A stretch of DNA of 64,000 nucleotides, taken from positions 13,950,001-14,014,000 of the forward strand of contig JBHGNT010000018.1 in NCBI GenBank assembly GCA_043228905.1, in the 5' to 3' direction. The position numbers and the translations under genes are program-made. This document shows positions 21,307 through 32,287 of this stretch, in pieces. This DNA comes from Azolla caroliniana. Lineage: Eukaryota > Polypodiophyta. Numbering within the stretch: the stretch's first letter is position 1; each line of letters begins with the position of its first letter. Under the pieces are notes generated by a model that did no database searches, was not told where the DNA came from, and saw nothing but the letters and a program-made list of their open reading frames with translations.

Positions 21307-22200
21307 AAAAGGCTTGTGTGACAATGTCATAGAGATTAAGGATACAAGCAAAGCTACCAAGGACTACTCAAATTGGCTCAGATTCTTCAACTATATTCCA
21401 AGATGCAATAGGGTGACCATCAATGACTACACCAGATGCAAGGCAAGGGATGTTTCTCAATAGAATTTTCTAGGATAAAGAAAATTTTTGTCCATAAAAC
21501 AAGAGTTGACTCCTGAATCTAAGAGAGTAGAGCCAAGAACTCGATGATAGCAAGAAGTGCTAGGCTCAACTTGTGCTGAAAAAACTGTGCTAACATGATT
21601 CAATAAAATGGAACCACTACTTTGGGCTGACTTTACGTATTCAGGATTGTGCAACCAAATGGCTCTAATTTTGGTTTGACGTATTCGTTTAATATTTCAT
21701 CAAGTTGACTCAAGACTTTGAAACTATTGAACTGACCATGACATGTGGCACTACTAGGGTTAGATGATCTAACTAAGGAATTGGAATGAAGATTCTCACT
21801 AATACTTACTTGATTTACTTGTCATTTTGGCCTATGTGGGCAAGTGATAGCGATGTGTCTTGAACCACCACAATACAAACATAGACGGTTTGTTCGACAT
21901 CGTTGCTTCTCAGCTTCGGACAAAGGCCCTCGACAACGTGTTACATCGATCTCCACCGGACTTGGACCACCTGATGGAATCTTGTGTGAAGTTTGGGTAG
22001 TGCTTGTAGGTGTCGAGGCTACTACCAAAGCATATGTTTGATCTGTTCTTGGTCATGACATTAATTGACGTTTTGAACGTCGCTTGAATAAGCAGTTGTC
22101 ACATTGCACTACACGACTTATCGCTTCTGTAAGTGATCTTGGATCTTCATGACAAGTTAATAGCAAATCCTTTACATCATTTCGTAGTCCTTTATATCTT
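21307..22200 (-). mobile_element. Chromovirus fragment D inside the copia element
   Basis: A minus-strand piece of the same family as copies A, B and C, without LTRs. From 22200 downward it holds the end of gag, a zinc knuckle (CLYCGGSRHIAITC at about 21845-21890) and the protease start (TLLDSGVNSCFMDKNF near 21490), continuing to VVIDGHPIASWNIVEES near 21400. A changed active-site neighbourhood (DSGV) and several stops show decay. It replaces the copia protease and integrase region. Confidence 0.85.
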
Positions 22201-23160
22201 GGATCTTAGATACCGACTCTGGGACCCCGAACACAGACAGATCATCAGAAGTTCGGACATAGTGTTCAATGAGTCAGCTATGCATAAGATGACTGAAAGG
22301 CCTATTGAAGTCCGAAGGGTAACCTTCTCCAATGTGCCAACCCTTCATGATGGCCCAACCCATAACATGAGATCGGCTTCATGGGTAGCCGAATCCTCTA
22401 GCACCGACTCGACAACGCCTAATTCGGCACAACCAAATGATTCGGCTTTGGACCATCTAACTCTGACACCCGATGCAACCAGTTCAGTCATACCTCGAAG
22501 ATCCGAGAGACTGTCGTAGACCTAAGAGAGGTACTCTCTTGGAATCTTCTTTACGGACGTCGATGAACCGACGTCATACGAAGAAGCATTGGTATCAGTC
22601 GATTCGGCCACATGGCATCTGGCGATGGAGTCGGAAATGAACTCCATTCAGGCAAAGAAGACTTGGGACTTGGTCAAATTACTGAAGAATCGACACGCTC
22701 TCCCGTCCAAGTGGATCTATAGACTAAAAGAGACGTCTGATTCGGCGACCCCAAAAATCAAGGCCAGATTAGTAGCCAAGGGTTTCCGACAATAATATGG
22801 CATCTATTTTGACGAGATTTTTTCGCTAGTGGTGAAAATGGCAACCCTTCGATTCATGCTTGATGTTGTGGCAACCGAAGATTTGGAGCATATTCAGCTA
22901 GATGTAAAAACAACATTCCTCCATGGTGACTTAGAGGAGGAAATTTATATGGAGCAGTCGAAAGGCTTTGTGGTATTTGACCAAGAACATCTAGCTTGCC
23001 GACTTAGGAAGAGTCTATATGGCCTAAAACAGGCACTGAGACAATGGTATAAGAAGTTCGACGACTTCAACCAATCAGTCGGCTTCTCCAGGAGCAATGA
23101 GGGCCACTACCTCTTCACCAAAACAACTCGAGATGGGTCTACGATATTAATTATTGTTGT
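22200..23160 (+). pseudogene. copia integrase C-terminus and reverse transcriptase
   Basis: It begins in the conserved end of integrase (YRLWDPEHRQIIRSSDIVFN), followed by the variable linker up to PRRSERLS. RT begins in the frame at 22589 (WHLAMESEMNSIQAKKTWDL, then ARLVAKGFRQ). After one stop (TAA at 22793-22795) it continues from about 22829 with LDVKTTFLHGDLEEEIYM and CRLRKSLYGLKQA. The YVDD box is not reached, because the copia sequence stops at about 23155 after STILII. This is a dead fragment. Confidence 0.88.
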
Positions 23161-24323
23161 GCATTGGGTCGAGCGTGTTTGCCCTAATCGCACACGCTCA
23201 CCTCATGGGATGTTGTGGCCATGATGAGGTATATGTCGCTTACCTATGCCACTTTACTCTTTATTGAGCCATCAATTGGCCGATTCTAGGGAGATATGGT
23301 GGTCTTGAGGAGGTGCATGTTGACTACCTTAGGGTTTCATACCTTAAGGCATGCTTAATGATTCATACACCTAATTGATTATTATTCTAATTAATTTCTA
23401 ATTACACAAATTTTCGTTTCACTTTTGTATGATTTTCTAGTAATTTTCATTTACCCACCCACAATTAACTCTCTTTCTTGCCCTTATTTTAAGTTCATCT
23501 ACACTATTTACGTACGTTTAATGGTGTAACGATTCATGTAGACAATTTTTTAATATTGAGTGGGCATCATGCCATTTTTTGAACGATTTTTTCCAACGAC
23601 TCATCTAGGTTTAACTCATATTATTGAGCCTTAGAACACAAGTGAAATCATATGAGTTCCCCTATTGATGTTTTACTCATAAATTTGAGTACTACATCTT
23701 TGTGCACAATACCACCACCATTTGTATCAAATTTTGGCTTATGTCACAATTGTGCAAATTAAAACCACCATATTTGGATGTATATGTGCATACTTCGCAC
23801 CATCCATTTATTTGTGACATTTTTTTTTAAGTAGGTAACATGGGTTTTTTGACCCTTGTTTTCGTCACTGCTTGATTCTTATGGGCAGTGCATTATTTTA
23901 TCGTTTTTGTCATAACATTTGCTTGTTACTCACAAGACTAGAATATTACTTTCGAGTGCACTTGTTTTTTCACGTAATACACTTTCTCAACCATATCAAT
24001 ACATGTTGGGTTAGCATTCTAATATAAGGCTAACTAGGAAACTACGTTGATGTTAGAACCATGGTTGAGCCTCGGGGAGCCGCTATGATTATTCAAGATA
24101 GAGATCCGAGAAAGACATCTTAACTATGTTTTCCCCCATGGTTTTTAAAACACCATAGTGTTACCATAGTTATCGGATCTCGAATCACATCTCATATGTC
24201 TAGAGGGGTAAAGACGTGAGATGCTTTCTTGGTAAAGTTCTTACAATCAAAATTTCAAGCATTCATTTTGCTTGTGTATTTTCTGAACCTCCTTATTTAT
24301 ATTGCATACCCACAGCTTGCATC
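23161..24323. other. AT-rich spacer without recognisable genes
   Basis: No open frame with a recognisable motif. The part just before 24324 could be the leader of the chromovirus that follows, but no LTR matching 28680-29150 is found here. Confidence 0.5.
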
Positions 24324-25269
24324 ATGGAACAAGTTTTGAACGTTGTTGGAGTAATCTCTCCGACCAAGACCTCTCAACTCCAATCCGCATCTCGCACACA
24401 CACTGAGATCACTATTGAGCAATTGCTCACTACTACCTTGAATCAATTGGCCGAAATGAGATAGGCCAATATGGCATTGGAAAAGAAATTCCAAGAATTA
24501 GCTATTGAGTCCAAGAAAGAAGGTGATCCTTCTTTCGTAGTCACGCCATTCAAGGGAGATAAGAAAGAAAGAACCGAGGAGGCCATTAGCACTTGGCTTG
24601 GTCATTGGGAGGCCCACTTTGAGCTCCACCCCAAGCCCGATGCTATAAAAATTGGTTACGTCGGTCATGAGTTAGGTAGCCGAGCTGCTGCTTGGTGGCG
24701 CGGCCTAAGGACTGCAAAGAACTTACCTACAACTTGGGAAGGTTTCGTGGATGTTTTTGCAGCCACCTTCTCAAACTGAACAAGCACAACACTTGCTCAC
24801 GTTGTCGAGTAAGCCATTTACCTCTCTCGAGGATTACGTGCATCATGCTCGGATCCAGATCCAGAAATTGGGACTTATGGGTGAGAAATGGTTTGTTGCT
24901 TACTTTTTGAATGGTATTCCTAATGGGGATTACCATTGGATTGTCCATGACAAGGACTCCACAAGTTTTGAGGAATCCGTCAACATTGTACTTCGGTACC
25001 ATAGGACTTCCAAGAAAGACCACAATAAACCTGAGTTTGCCAAAACTCCGAATGTCAAGTTCATTGGGAAACGTAAGCAATCCAATGACACTCTTGACCA
25101 CGACTCCAAGAAACCTAACCTCTTCTGTGCATATTGCAAGAAACGGGGTCACACAAAGGATACCTATCCTCGTCTTGAGAGGAAGTCAATGAACACCCCT
25201 CCTCAAGACAAATCTACGAGTCACACAGGTGAGTCTTTTGATGTTGTTAAAGTTCATACCAACTATTGA
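24324..25269 (+). pseudogene. gag of the second chromovirus
   Basis: Starts MEQVLNVVGVI at 24324 with a stop after EMR (24462-24464), then the capsid frame 24471-24779 (WLGHWEAHFEL, GSRAAAWWRGL). A frame change at about 24770 leads into 24751-25269 with LEDYVHHARIQIQKLG. The knuckle CAYCKKRGHTKDTY lies near 25125-25165, and its last Cys is replaced by Tyr. The loss of this zinc ligand and the frameshift make the gag defective. Confidence 0.83.
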
Positions 25270-25299
25270 AGTTCATGTGAATGCACTTTTCCTTCACAT

Positions 25300-25850
25300 T
25301 TACTTGGACTTGATTATTTACTCCGAGTAGTCGGGTATATCAATGGAACACAAGCACATTTCTTGTTTGATTCCGGTAGTTCTCACAATTTTCTTAATGA
25401 TCACTTTGTGTAGCAAATGGAACTCCACATAAACGCAAGTGATCATATCTATCAAGTTCACATGGCAAATGGAAGTGTTCAATACATCAGTGGTCTGTTT
25501 GTCAATTGCCAATTCAAATAGATACCTATTTGGAGAAACTTGACTTTCATGTTATGAAACTACAATCCGCAGATATCATTTTAGGATACCCTTGGTTTTT
25601 TAATAAAAACCCTTCTTTGTCCATTGATTGGGTTAATCACTCAATCACATTTGAACTTAATAATGGTAAACATTTTATTCAATGTTTCAAACTTCCTTCT
25701 CGTTCACTTGTGTCTTCTAAATCTTTAAGTAAGTATTCAAGTTCATTAATTTATTCGTGTGTAATTGATCTTGTGCTTCAATTTTATTATTTTAATATTG
25801 ATGCCACACAATTACCACATTATGAACAATGATTACTCGATTCTATTTTA
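25300..25850 (+). pseudogene. protease of the second chromovirus
   Basis: GTQAHFLFDSGSSHNFLNDHF near 25350-25410 has the DSGS active-site triplet. A TAG follows shortly after. The domain continues with ADIILGYPWFF near 25570, the usual end strand. Several frame changes are present. Confidence 0.8.
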
Positions 25851-27167
25851 GACGATTTTTAAGACGTGTTTCCTAACTAATTGCCACTTACTTTACCACC
25901 AAAACATAATGTGGACCATCAAATTGAACTCATTCCTGGTGCTGCTCCTGTGACCATTCCACCTTACCGACTTAGTCAATTAGAAGAGGATGAGATCGCT
26001 AAACAACTTAAGGAATACTTGAGTATGGGCCACATTAGGTATAGTAAATCACCTTGGGGTGCGATAGTTCTATTAGTTAAGAATAAGGAAGGTTCATGGT
26101 GAATGTGTATCAATTATCGCTGTTTGAATAAAATGACAATTAAAAATGCATATCCATTACCTCGTGTCGATGATTTGATTGATCATTTGCATGGGGTCCG
26201 ATATTTTACGAAAATTGACTTACAGACAGGTTATCATCAGATTCGCATTGCCGAGGATGATATTCCTAAAACTGCTTTTCATACGCGCTATGGCCATTAT
26301 GAGTTTTTAGCCATGCCTTTCGGGTTGACTAATGCTCTAGCCATATTCCAACAAGTGATGACTGACGTTTTCCGAGATCAACTTGGTGATTTTGTTGTTG
26401 TCTTCTTGGATGATATTTTGATATATAGCCGTACCTTGCAAGATCATGTTCAACATGTTCGATTTGTGTTGCAAAAGTTGCGTGACAACTCTTTCTATGC
26501 AAAACATTCAAAATGTGATTTTTTCCAAAAATCTATTGTGTACCTAGGGCATTTAATTACGAAAAATGGTGTTGAAATTGAACCTTCTCGTCTTGAAAAG
26601 GTTAAACTTTGGCCCATGCCTCGTAATATTCGTGAACTGCAATCATTCTTAGGGTTTGTTGGATTTTTGTGAAAATCAATTTGTAACTATTCCAAATTCA
26701 CTACGCCATTAACTGACCTTTTAAAAGGTCATCCACGTAAGTTTGTCAAACCAATTGCATGGAATGAACAACTTGACAAATCATTTGAGACACTCAAAGA
26801 GCACGTGTGTCTGGCTCCCACTCTTCTATTACCAGACCCTTCTAAGCCTTTCTCAATCGAAACCGATGCTAGTGATTATGATATTGGTGTCGTTCTTTAT
26901 CAAGGCGGTCACCCTATTGCTTTTGAAAGTAAGAAGCTTGATGCTGCTCAATCTCGGTATTCAGTTCAAGAGAAAGAGTTGTTTGCAGTAATACATGCAC
27001 TTAAAACATGGAGGCACTATCTCTATGGAAATAAATTTGTGGTTACAATAGACCATCAATCATTGAAGTATTTTTGTGACCAACCAGATCTTGTTGGTCG
27101 TAAAGGCCGTTGGGTTGACCTTAAGCAAGATTTGGATTTTCCATACGGTTTCGCAAGGGTTCTATGA
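25851..27167 (+). pseudogene. reverse transcriptase and RNase H of the second chromovirus
   Basis: RT reads 25881-26672 with one TGA at 26100-26102 (WMCINYRCLN, where relatives have an unbroken VDYR motif). Clear motifs are FTKIDLQTGYHQIRI, FGLTNALAIFQ, and the catalytic FLDDILIYS near 26404-26430. A TGA at 26670-26672 lies in FVGFLxK. The connection and RNase H domains continue in another frame (26805-27167) with ETDASDYDIGVVL, EKELFAVIHALKTWRHYL and the DHQSLKYF motif. Read with the stops ignored, it is nearly complete. Confidence 0.9.
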
Positions 27168-28672
27168 ACACTGTTGCGGATGCTCTTAGTCGCATTAAAG
27201 AAGTTAACATGCTTAGCTTCACGGAAATAAAATCTGATCTTTTAGATCACCTTCGAGGGAAATACCTTGATGAAAGTTATTTTTCGAAATATTGGACGAA
27301 AGCCGAATCTAGTTTAGATGCCGATACTAGCTCCCTATCCTCGAAGGCGACCTTTCACGTTACAAACGGTTTGCTCTACCCTAGTGGAAAGGTATGTGTC
27401 CAGATTTACCAAATGTAAAACAGAAAATTCTTTATGAATGTCATGATGCACCATCTGCGGGTCATCCTGGAATACAACGCACACTCATTCTCATCTTGAG
27501 TACTTTTTTCTGGACCAAGATGTGCATAAATACGTAACTCAATGCTTACAATGTCATATTAATAAGTCAGAACGACTTAAAGCTGTTGGTCTTTTACATC
27601 CCTTAGATATTCCAACGACAAATGGGAAAGTATCTCGATGGATTTTATTGTTAGTTTACCTCGTACACAGAGGGGTCATGATGCCATTTGGGTTGTCGTT
27701 GACAGACTAACAACATCTGCTAGATTTATTCCTACCAAAACTACGGTAACCGCTCAATAATTGGCTTATCAATTTGTTGATGAGTTATTTCGTTTTTATG
27801 GATTACCGATGGATATTGTTAGTGATCGAGATTCCAAGTTTACTAGTGACTTTTGGACTGAAGTCTTTAAGAAACTAGAAACTACGTTGAGCATGAATTC
27901 CGCAGATCATCCTCAGTCTGATGGACAAACTGAACGAGTTAATCAAATTATTTTGGACATGCTTCGAGCTAATGTAGCAAAAACCCCTTCTAAGTGGGAG
28001 CAATACCGTCCTATCTTAGAAATTTCCTATAATAGCTCTAAACATACATCCACTGGATATAATCCTTTTATGTTGATGTATGGTTTTCAGCCACGTGCAC
28101 GATTCATTATGATACATTAGACAATACACACAATTTTTTGCAAGACATGAACCAAATGTTGCATATTTCCAAAGAGAATGTCAAGACAGCTCAAGATCGT
28201 GCTCGATTTTATGCTGATCACGAAAGATGTCCTCGTGCATTTACTATTGGTCAAAAAGTTTTTCTGTGTGTCCCTACTGACTCTACATCATTGTCTATGG
28301 GTAGTGCACTAATTTAACCCCACGATATTGTGGCCCATTTGAAATCCTTAAGAGGGTTGGGTCTTCTGCTTATCACCTTGCCTTACCCCGTAACGTTGGT
28401 GTTCATCCTGTTTTTCACGTTAGTCGTCTAAAACCATTTTTAGGCTCTGGTGATAACACCATCACAATCCAAGATCTTGGAACATTAGAGGATTTTTCTT
28501 ACAAACCTCATTAGAGAATTCTCGTACTAAACGTTTACGTTCTAAAGAGATTCAGCTATTCAAGATGAAATGGATGGATAAACCTATTGATGATGCCACA
28601 TGGGAACGCGAGCATACTCTTAAGGCACAATTTCCTCACTTTATATTGCAAGAGTGCAATCTTTTGAAGTAG
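27168..28672 (+). pseudogene. integrase and chromodomain-like end of the second chromovirus
   Basis: The link frame (27164-27418) starts NTVADALSRIKE. The HHCC zinc region follows (CHDAPSAGHPGIQRT; CLQCHINK near 27545). The core includes FYGLPMDIVSDRDSKFTSDFW (second Asp) and HPQSDGQTERVNQ (Glu). The first-Asp region near 27640 is frame-shifted. The C-terminal part has HPVFHVSRLKPF and ends MKWMDKPIDDATWERE (about 28565-28612), which matches the core of a chromodomain. Confidence 0.85.
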
Positions 28673-28679
28673 GGGAGTA

Positions 28680-29150
28680 TGTTATGTACACATAACATTG
28701 GTGAGGGTAGGTCACCAATATTTACATTAGTGAAGGGTATGTTCACTAATGTTAAAAAGGGGACTAATGATTGGATAGAAGGAATGATAGATGCATGCAC
28801 TATCATGACTTGGACAACCAATGAATGGAGAGCCTTTTAGAAAGGCACATCTATTCAAGGGGCCTAGGAAAAGGTATAAATATGAGGCTTAGCTACCCTC
28901 ATAAGGATTACGTCGGAAGGCTGCAGTCTTAGACACCAGTGATGCGGGCTAGGCTTTCGTCTCGACGATTGTGTTTATCTCTTCCAAGGTATTAGTCATC
29001 CTAATATCCGGCGGTATTGGACGTCAGTGGTAGGTTGTCTATGTCTAGATCATAGCTCGAGGGTGGTTGGGTGGAATGGATTCTTCTATCCAATATATTT
29101 TCCTTCTTTTACTTTACTTTGGTCTATTGATTAGTAATAGACTCTTAACA
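28680..29150 (+). repeat. 3' LTR of the second chromovirus
   Basis: 471 bp starting TGTTATGTACACATAACA, itself a palindrome, directly after the polypurine tract AAGTAGGGGAG and ending GACTCTTAACA. A GGTATAAATATGAGG promoter box lies near 28874. No matching 5' LTR is in the window. Confidence 0.82.
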
Positions 29151-30472
29151 TAGAGCTTGGACTGTCCTTTGGTAAAGGACTTGGCTGAATATCGTCATTT
29201 GAGTTGACGTTCGACTCTTCCTCGGTCGGGTTAGATGGAGCCGAATCGGGCTCATACCATGATGCCGATTCATCGAAAACTACATCCTGACTCACTCGAA
29301 CCACTCAGGTTGAAGGGTTAAAGCACTTGTATCCCTTTTTCTTGGATGAGTATCCTACGAGGATACATTTCTCTGACTTCGTGTCGAGCTTTTGTCTATT
29401 TTTGTTCAAGATGCGTACATCCGCAATGCTTCCAAACACTTTGAGGTGTGAAAGGATCAGCTTCCTTCCAACAAGGATCTCGTATGGAGTTAGCTCATGT
29501 ACTTCATTAGTGGTGCATCTATTCATGAGGTAGACGATTGTGGATGTTGCTTCGGCCCAATAGAAATTCGGCATGTGCTTCTCATGCAACATGGCCCGTG
29601 CTACCTCGAGTATGTGTCGATTCTTCCTTTTGGCTATTCCATTTTGTTAGCATGAAAATTCTCTCCGAATGCCTTCACCTTGGAGGTATTAGATGAATTC
29701 GTCAGAGAAATACTCCTTTCCTCCATCCAACGACCCGTTTCTTTCTCCACTTGGCTCTTCAGTTTTGGAAGTGGGAGAGCACTTCTCTCTTCTTCTTCAT
29801 AAAAAAGATCCACGTGTAGCAGGTGTAGTCTTTGATGAAGGTGGCGTAGTACCGGCATCCTCCAACCATTGGTGTTTGAGCCAATCCCCATACATCCGAC
29901 TGGATCAAGTCGAGGAGGCCTTTGCTTACATAGCTCTCCTTTGGGAATGGAATTTGGTTTTGTTTGCCGAGTTGACATGCTTTGCACACTCGGTCGACTA
30001 GTTTCGCCTCAAATTCCGGAAGTCCGATGACGACTCCCTTTGATTGCATCGCTCAAAGCCGTTGGAGATTGATTTGGATGATTCTCTTGTGCCACAACTC
30101 AATGTTCGTCTCAGTTTTGAAACCTTTGGCATATATGGCCGATTTCACCTCATTCAAATCGAGAATGAACATTCAGCCTTCTCTCCATCCCTTAGCTATG
30201 AGTCGGCCATCTTTTTCTATGAAGCATCCTCTGTTGTTGAAACAGAGTTGCATGCCTTGCCCCACAATTTGGCTGACCTAGACCAAATTCTTTGTGATTG
30301 TAGGACCATGCAAGATATTCTTGATGCAATTGATTTCACTTTCTTTGCCAAATGGAACGTTGTCGATGTGCCAAATGGGATGTGTGGTGTCATCGCCTGT
30401 CTCCATGTAGCCCGTTATCGATTAGGAACACTGTCTACACTCAGTCCTTCGAGGTAGACCTCAAGGTGACCG
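29151..30472 (-). mobile_element. Ty1/copia fragment 2 (protease and integrase)
   Basis: Minus-strand copia piece without LTRs, bounded by the chromovirus LTR (29150) and the LTR of gypsy F (30473). Both look like insertions into it. From 30430 downward it reads end of protease, gag-pre-integrase zinc region, integrase core and integrase C-terminus. RT and RNase H are not seen on the far side of the chromovirus. Confidence 0.87.
29160..30440 (-). pseudogene. copia integrase with part of protease
   Basis: Begins with a protease remnant (DDTTHPICHIDNVPFGK) and GRLIAKG. The zinc-binding ELWHKRIIQINLQRL has the second His lost, then CKACQLGKQ carries both Cys. In the core, LIQSDVWGLAQTP carries the first Asp. 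A frame break at about 29640-29750 removes the second Asp and Glu region. The C-terminal domain is intact (ATSTIVYLMNRC; LKVFGSIADV; EKCILVGYSSKKKGYKCFNP) and runs on to DVVFDESASWYEPD near 29280. Several stops are present. Confidence 0.87.
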
Positions 30473-30881
30473 TGTTACAAGGAATGGAACCGTCTTCGCG
30501 TACAGAATAATGAGATACCACCTCGTATCCTGGTAGCGTATAAGGGAGATAGCTACAACCAAACTCCTTATGAAGTGCACTAGTATACGCACTTACGCTT
30601 ACACACACTTACGATTTAAACAATACGCAACAAAGTAACAATGGACTATCACGCAGATAGACATAGATATGCACAGAGATTAGAGAAGATAGGATTCTAT
30701 TAGAAAAACGTCCTGCACTCAAAATTACACGCTACCTCTTATAGAGGATTTTTGCCCTTTATATACACAGGGTTTTTAGTTGTTCACGCTTCCCACGTGA
30801 ACCGTTACATTCGTTTCTTAATGCATTATTATATTATAATATTTCTACGCTTCTGTCTGTCGGTTACGATTCCGGCTGACA
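30473..30881 (-). repeat. 3' LTR of gypsy F
   Basis: 409 bp on the minus strand, TGTCAGCCGG (30881) to CTTGTAACA (30473), with a TGTATATAAAGGGC promoter box near 30778. Its inner edge is preceded by the same block found before the 3' LTR of E (see 30887-30906). Only one copy is in the window, so the ends rest on the TG...CA rule and on the start of copia fragment 2. Confidence 0.72.
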
Positions 30882-30886
30882 ACACC

Positions 30887-30906
30887 TGGCATGCCTGTGG
30901 GACAGT
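30887..30906 (-). other. Conserved pre-LTR block of element F
   Basis: Minus-strand ACTGTCCCACAGGCATGCCA, five bases from the 3' LTR. The same word with one change stands two bases from the 3' LTR of E (51809-51828), and GGATAGT...TTCGAC precedes it in both. It occupies the position where an LTR element normally has its polypurine tract, but it is not purine-rich. Confidence 0.7.
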
Positions 30907-31639
30907 GCCATGGCATGTCGAAACTATCCCTCTATTCTTCCTCCAAAATATCCTGGATGTTTGGTTCTGCTCCTACGTACTGGTCCGGGGACGGCGTACT
31001 GCCCGTAGGCGCGTCGTTGCTCGGTTGCATGTCTTGTACTTCCTTAGTCGTCGTGAGGGTTTCCATGGCATCAACTTCTCCTTGCATGGGCAGAACCGGC
31101 TCTGCTGGCTCATTCCGTTCTACTGTGGCTGGCTCTTCCGTCTGCGGGCTCTTGGTAGGCTAAGGCTCTATCATGTCCGTATCGTCCTCTGTGTTGCCTA
31201 CCGTAGTTGTCATCTCCGGTGAATTGGGCTGAGGTTCCTCCTGTTCGGCGGTATTGTAGTTGGTATCGCGATGGGCTCTGCTCTTTGCCGCGTGCTACCT
31301 GCTTCCATTTTGGTGAAACATATCCTATTGACTTTTGCCAAAATCTTCCAGTAGCTACGCGAGTTCCTCGGAGTGCTGGTCTGCTAGCGTGCGATAATCC
31401 TATGCTAGGTCCTCGCGTACTACTATAATGCCTTCCTCATTAGGTTTGTAGAAACCTAGGCCTTCTTTCCTACGGTTCTCCTAGTCCGCCCGATAGGTAT
31501 GCAAATCCGCCGCTTGTGTTGCCCACACCATCCAGCCTGTGTGTAGCGTCGCTTGTAATTGCGCCGTAAACCTCTCCCAATTTGTTTGAAGAAGTATGCG
31601 CACGTTGTCGGTTATTACTTGCCAGAAGTTTTCGCTTCT
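30907..31639 (-). pseudogene. C-terminal part of the extra coiled-coil frame of element F
   Basis: Continues the frame interrupted by E at 52300. The minus strand reads FWQVITDNVRILLQTNWERF, then WMVWATQAADLHTYRAD, then a stop-containing stretch with REDLA and TLADQHSEELA, then a Pro/Glu/Thr-rich tail with NIQDILEEE near 30950. The order matches the end of the E frame (RWWAKWA, LRAD, LADEQL, acidic and Pro/Gln tail, EILEQSILEILDEV). Function unknown. Confidence 0.65.
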
Positions 31640-32109
31640 TGTTACCGGCCGACAAAGAAGGCTAAAGGAGGTCCAAACTCCAAACCAGAGTGTGAAAGGA
31701 ATAGTTATTCGGGAACTGTTGGAATTAGTAGTCTTAATATATACATATTATTATATAAGAAGATGTGGACGGACGGACCACAATCAGTATGCCGATCCGG
31801 ATCCGGAACGATTCCGTAAAGGTGCCGTTTGGCACCGTTTTGTATTTCGCACCGGAGACCTATATAAAGGCCCGGTTACAATGTAATCAGTAGCGGATAA
31901 TTAATAAAGCTTATGGTCTTAATCTTCAAGTGTTGATTACCGTTCTGTAATTATTGTCATATCTTAGGCGTGTTAATTACGGATGGCTAAGTAATCGATT
32001 AAGGTCTAATTAAGCGTTGTGCCGTAAGTCATTCTACCGTACCACCCTTTGGTGACGTGTCTTAAGTGGACACCCTGTGTTAGGCTGTTGTCTGGCCCTA
32101 GCAATAACA
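31640..32109 (+). repeat. 5' LTR of gypsy E
   Basis: 470 bp, TGTTACCGGC to GCAATAACA. A TATA box CCTATATAAAGG lies at about 31858. A polyadenylation-like AATAAAGC at about 31902 follows 35-40 bp later, so R is probably near it. Confidence 0.93.
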
Positions 32110-32287
32110 CAGTTTTTGGTGACCACGATTCCTGCATTATCGCATTGAACAACGGCAGGAATGGATGACTAGGCCAACAGAAGACCCGGTTACGGAGAGA
32201 GCACGAAGACTTGTTGAATGGAGACGGCGGCGAGAAGCTTTTCAGCAAGCAGCGGAAGAAATCCGAATGGATTGATCATTTTCGGAA
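32110..32287 (+). other. Leader of element E with candidate primer site
   Basis: Directly after the LTR comes CAGTTTTTGGTGACCACGATT. TGGTGACC at about 32117 is the likely start of the primer binding site. Its first bases match the complement of tRNA-Trp, but the match stops after about eight bases, so the tRNA is unassigned. The rest of the leader has no recognisable feature. Confidence 0.5.

Larger units (their letters stand above)
19934..23160 (+). mobile_element. Ty1/copia element of family 1, composite and truncated
   Basis: 5' LTR, primer site and gag (19934-21250), then a foreign minus-strand chromovirus fragment (21307-22200), then the C-terminal part of copia integrase and RT (22200-23160). 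Protease and most of integrase are missing between the two copia parts, as are RNase H and the 3' LTR. An insertion and a deletion have both occurred. Confidence 0.85.
24324..29150 (+). mobile_element. Second chromovirus family, 5' LTR not found
   Basis: Gypsy element in the order gag, protease, RT, RNase H, integrase, chromodomain-like C-terminus, polypurine tract, 3' LTR. Its gag and protease differ clearly from chromovirus A. Only scattered stops and a few frame changes separate the domains, so it is less decayed than A. Its right LTR end abuts the coding region of copia fragment 2, which suggests insertion into that copia. The left boundary is not defined. Confidence 0.88.

Noticed and set aside
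24060-24215. 5' LTR of the second chromovirus
   Set aside because: No similarity to 28680-29150 found by eye in 23160-24323, so no LTR is annotated.
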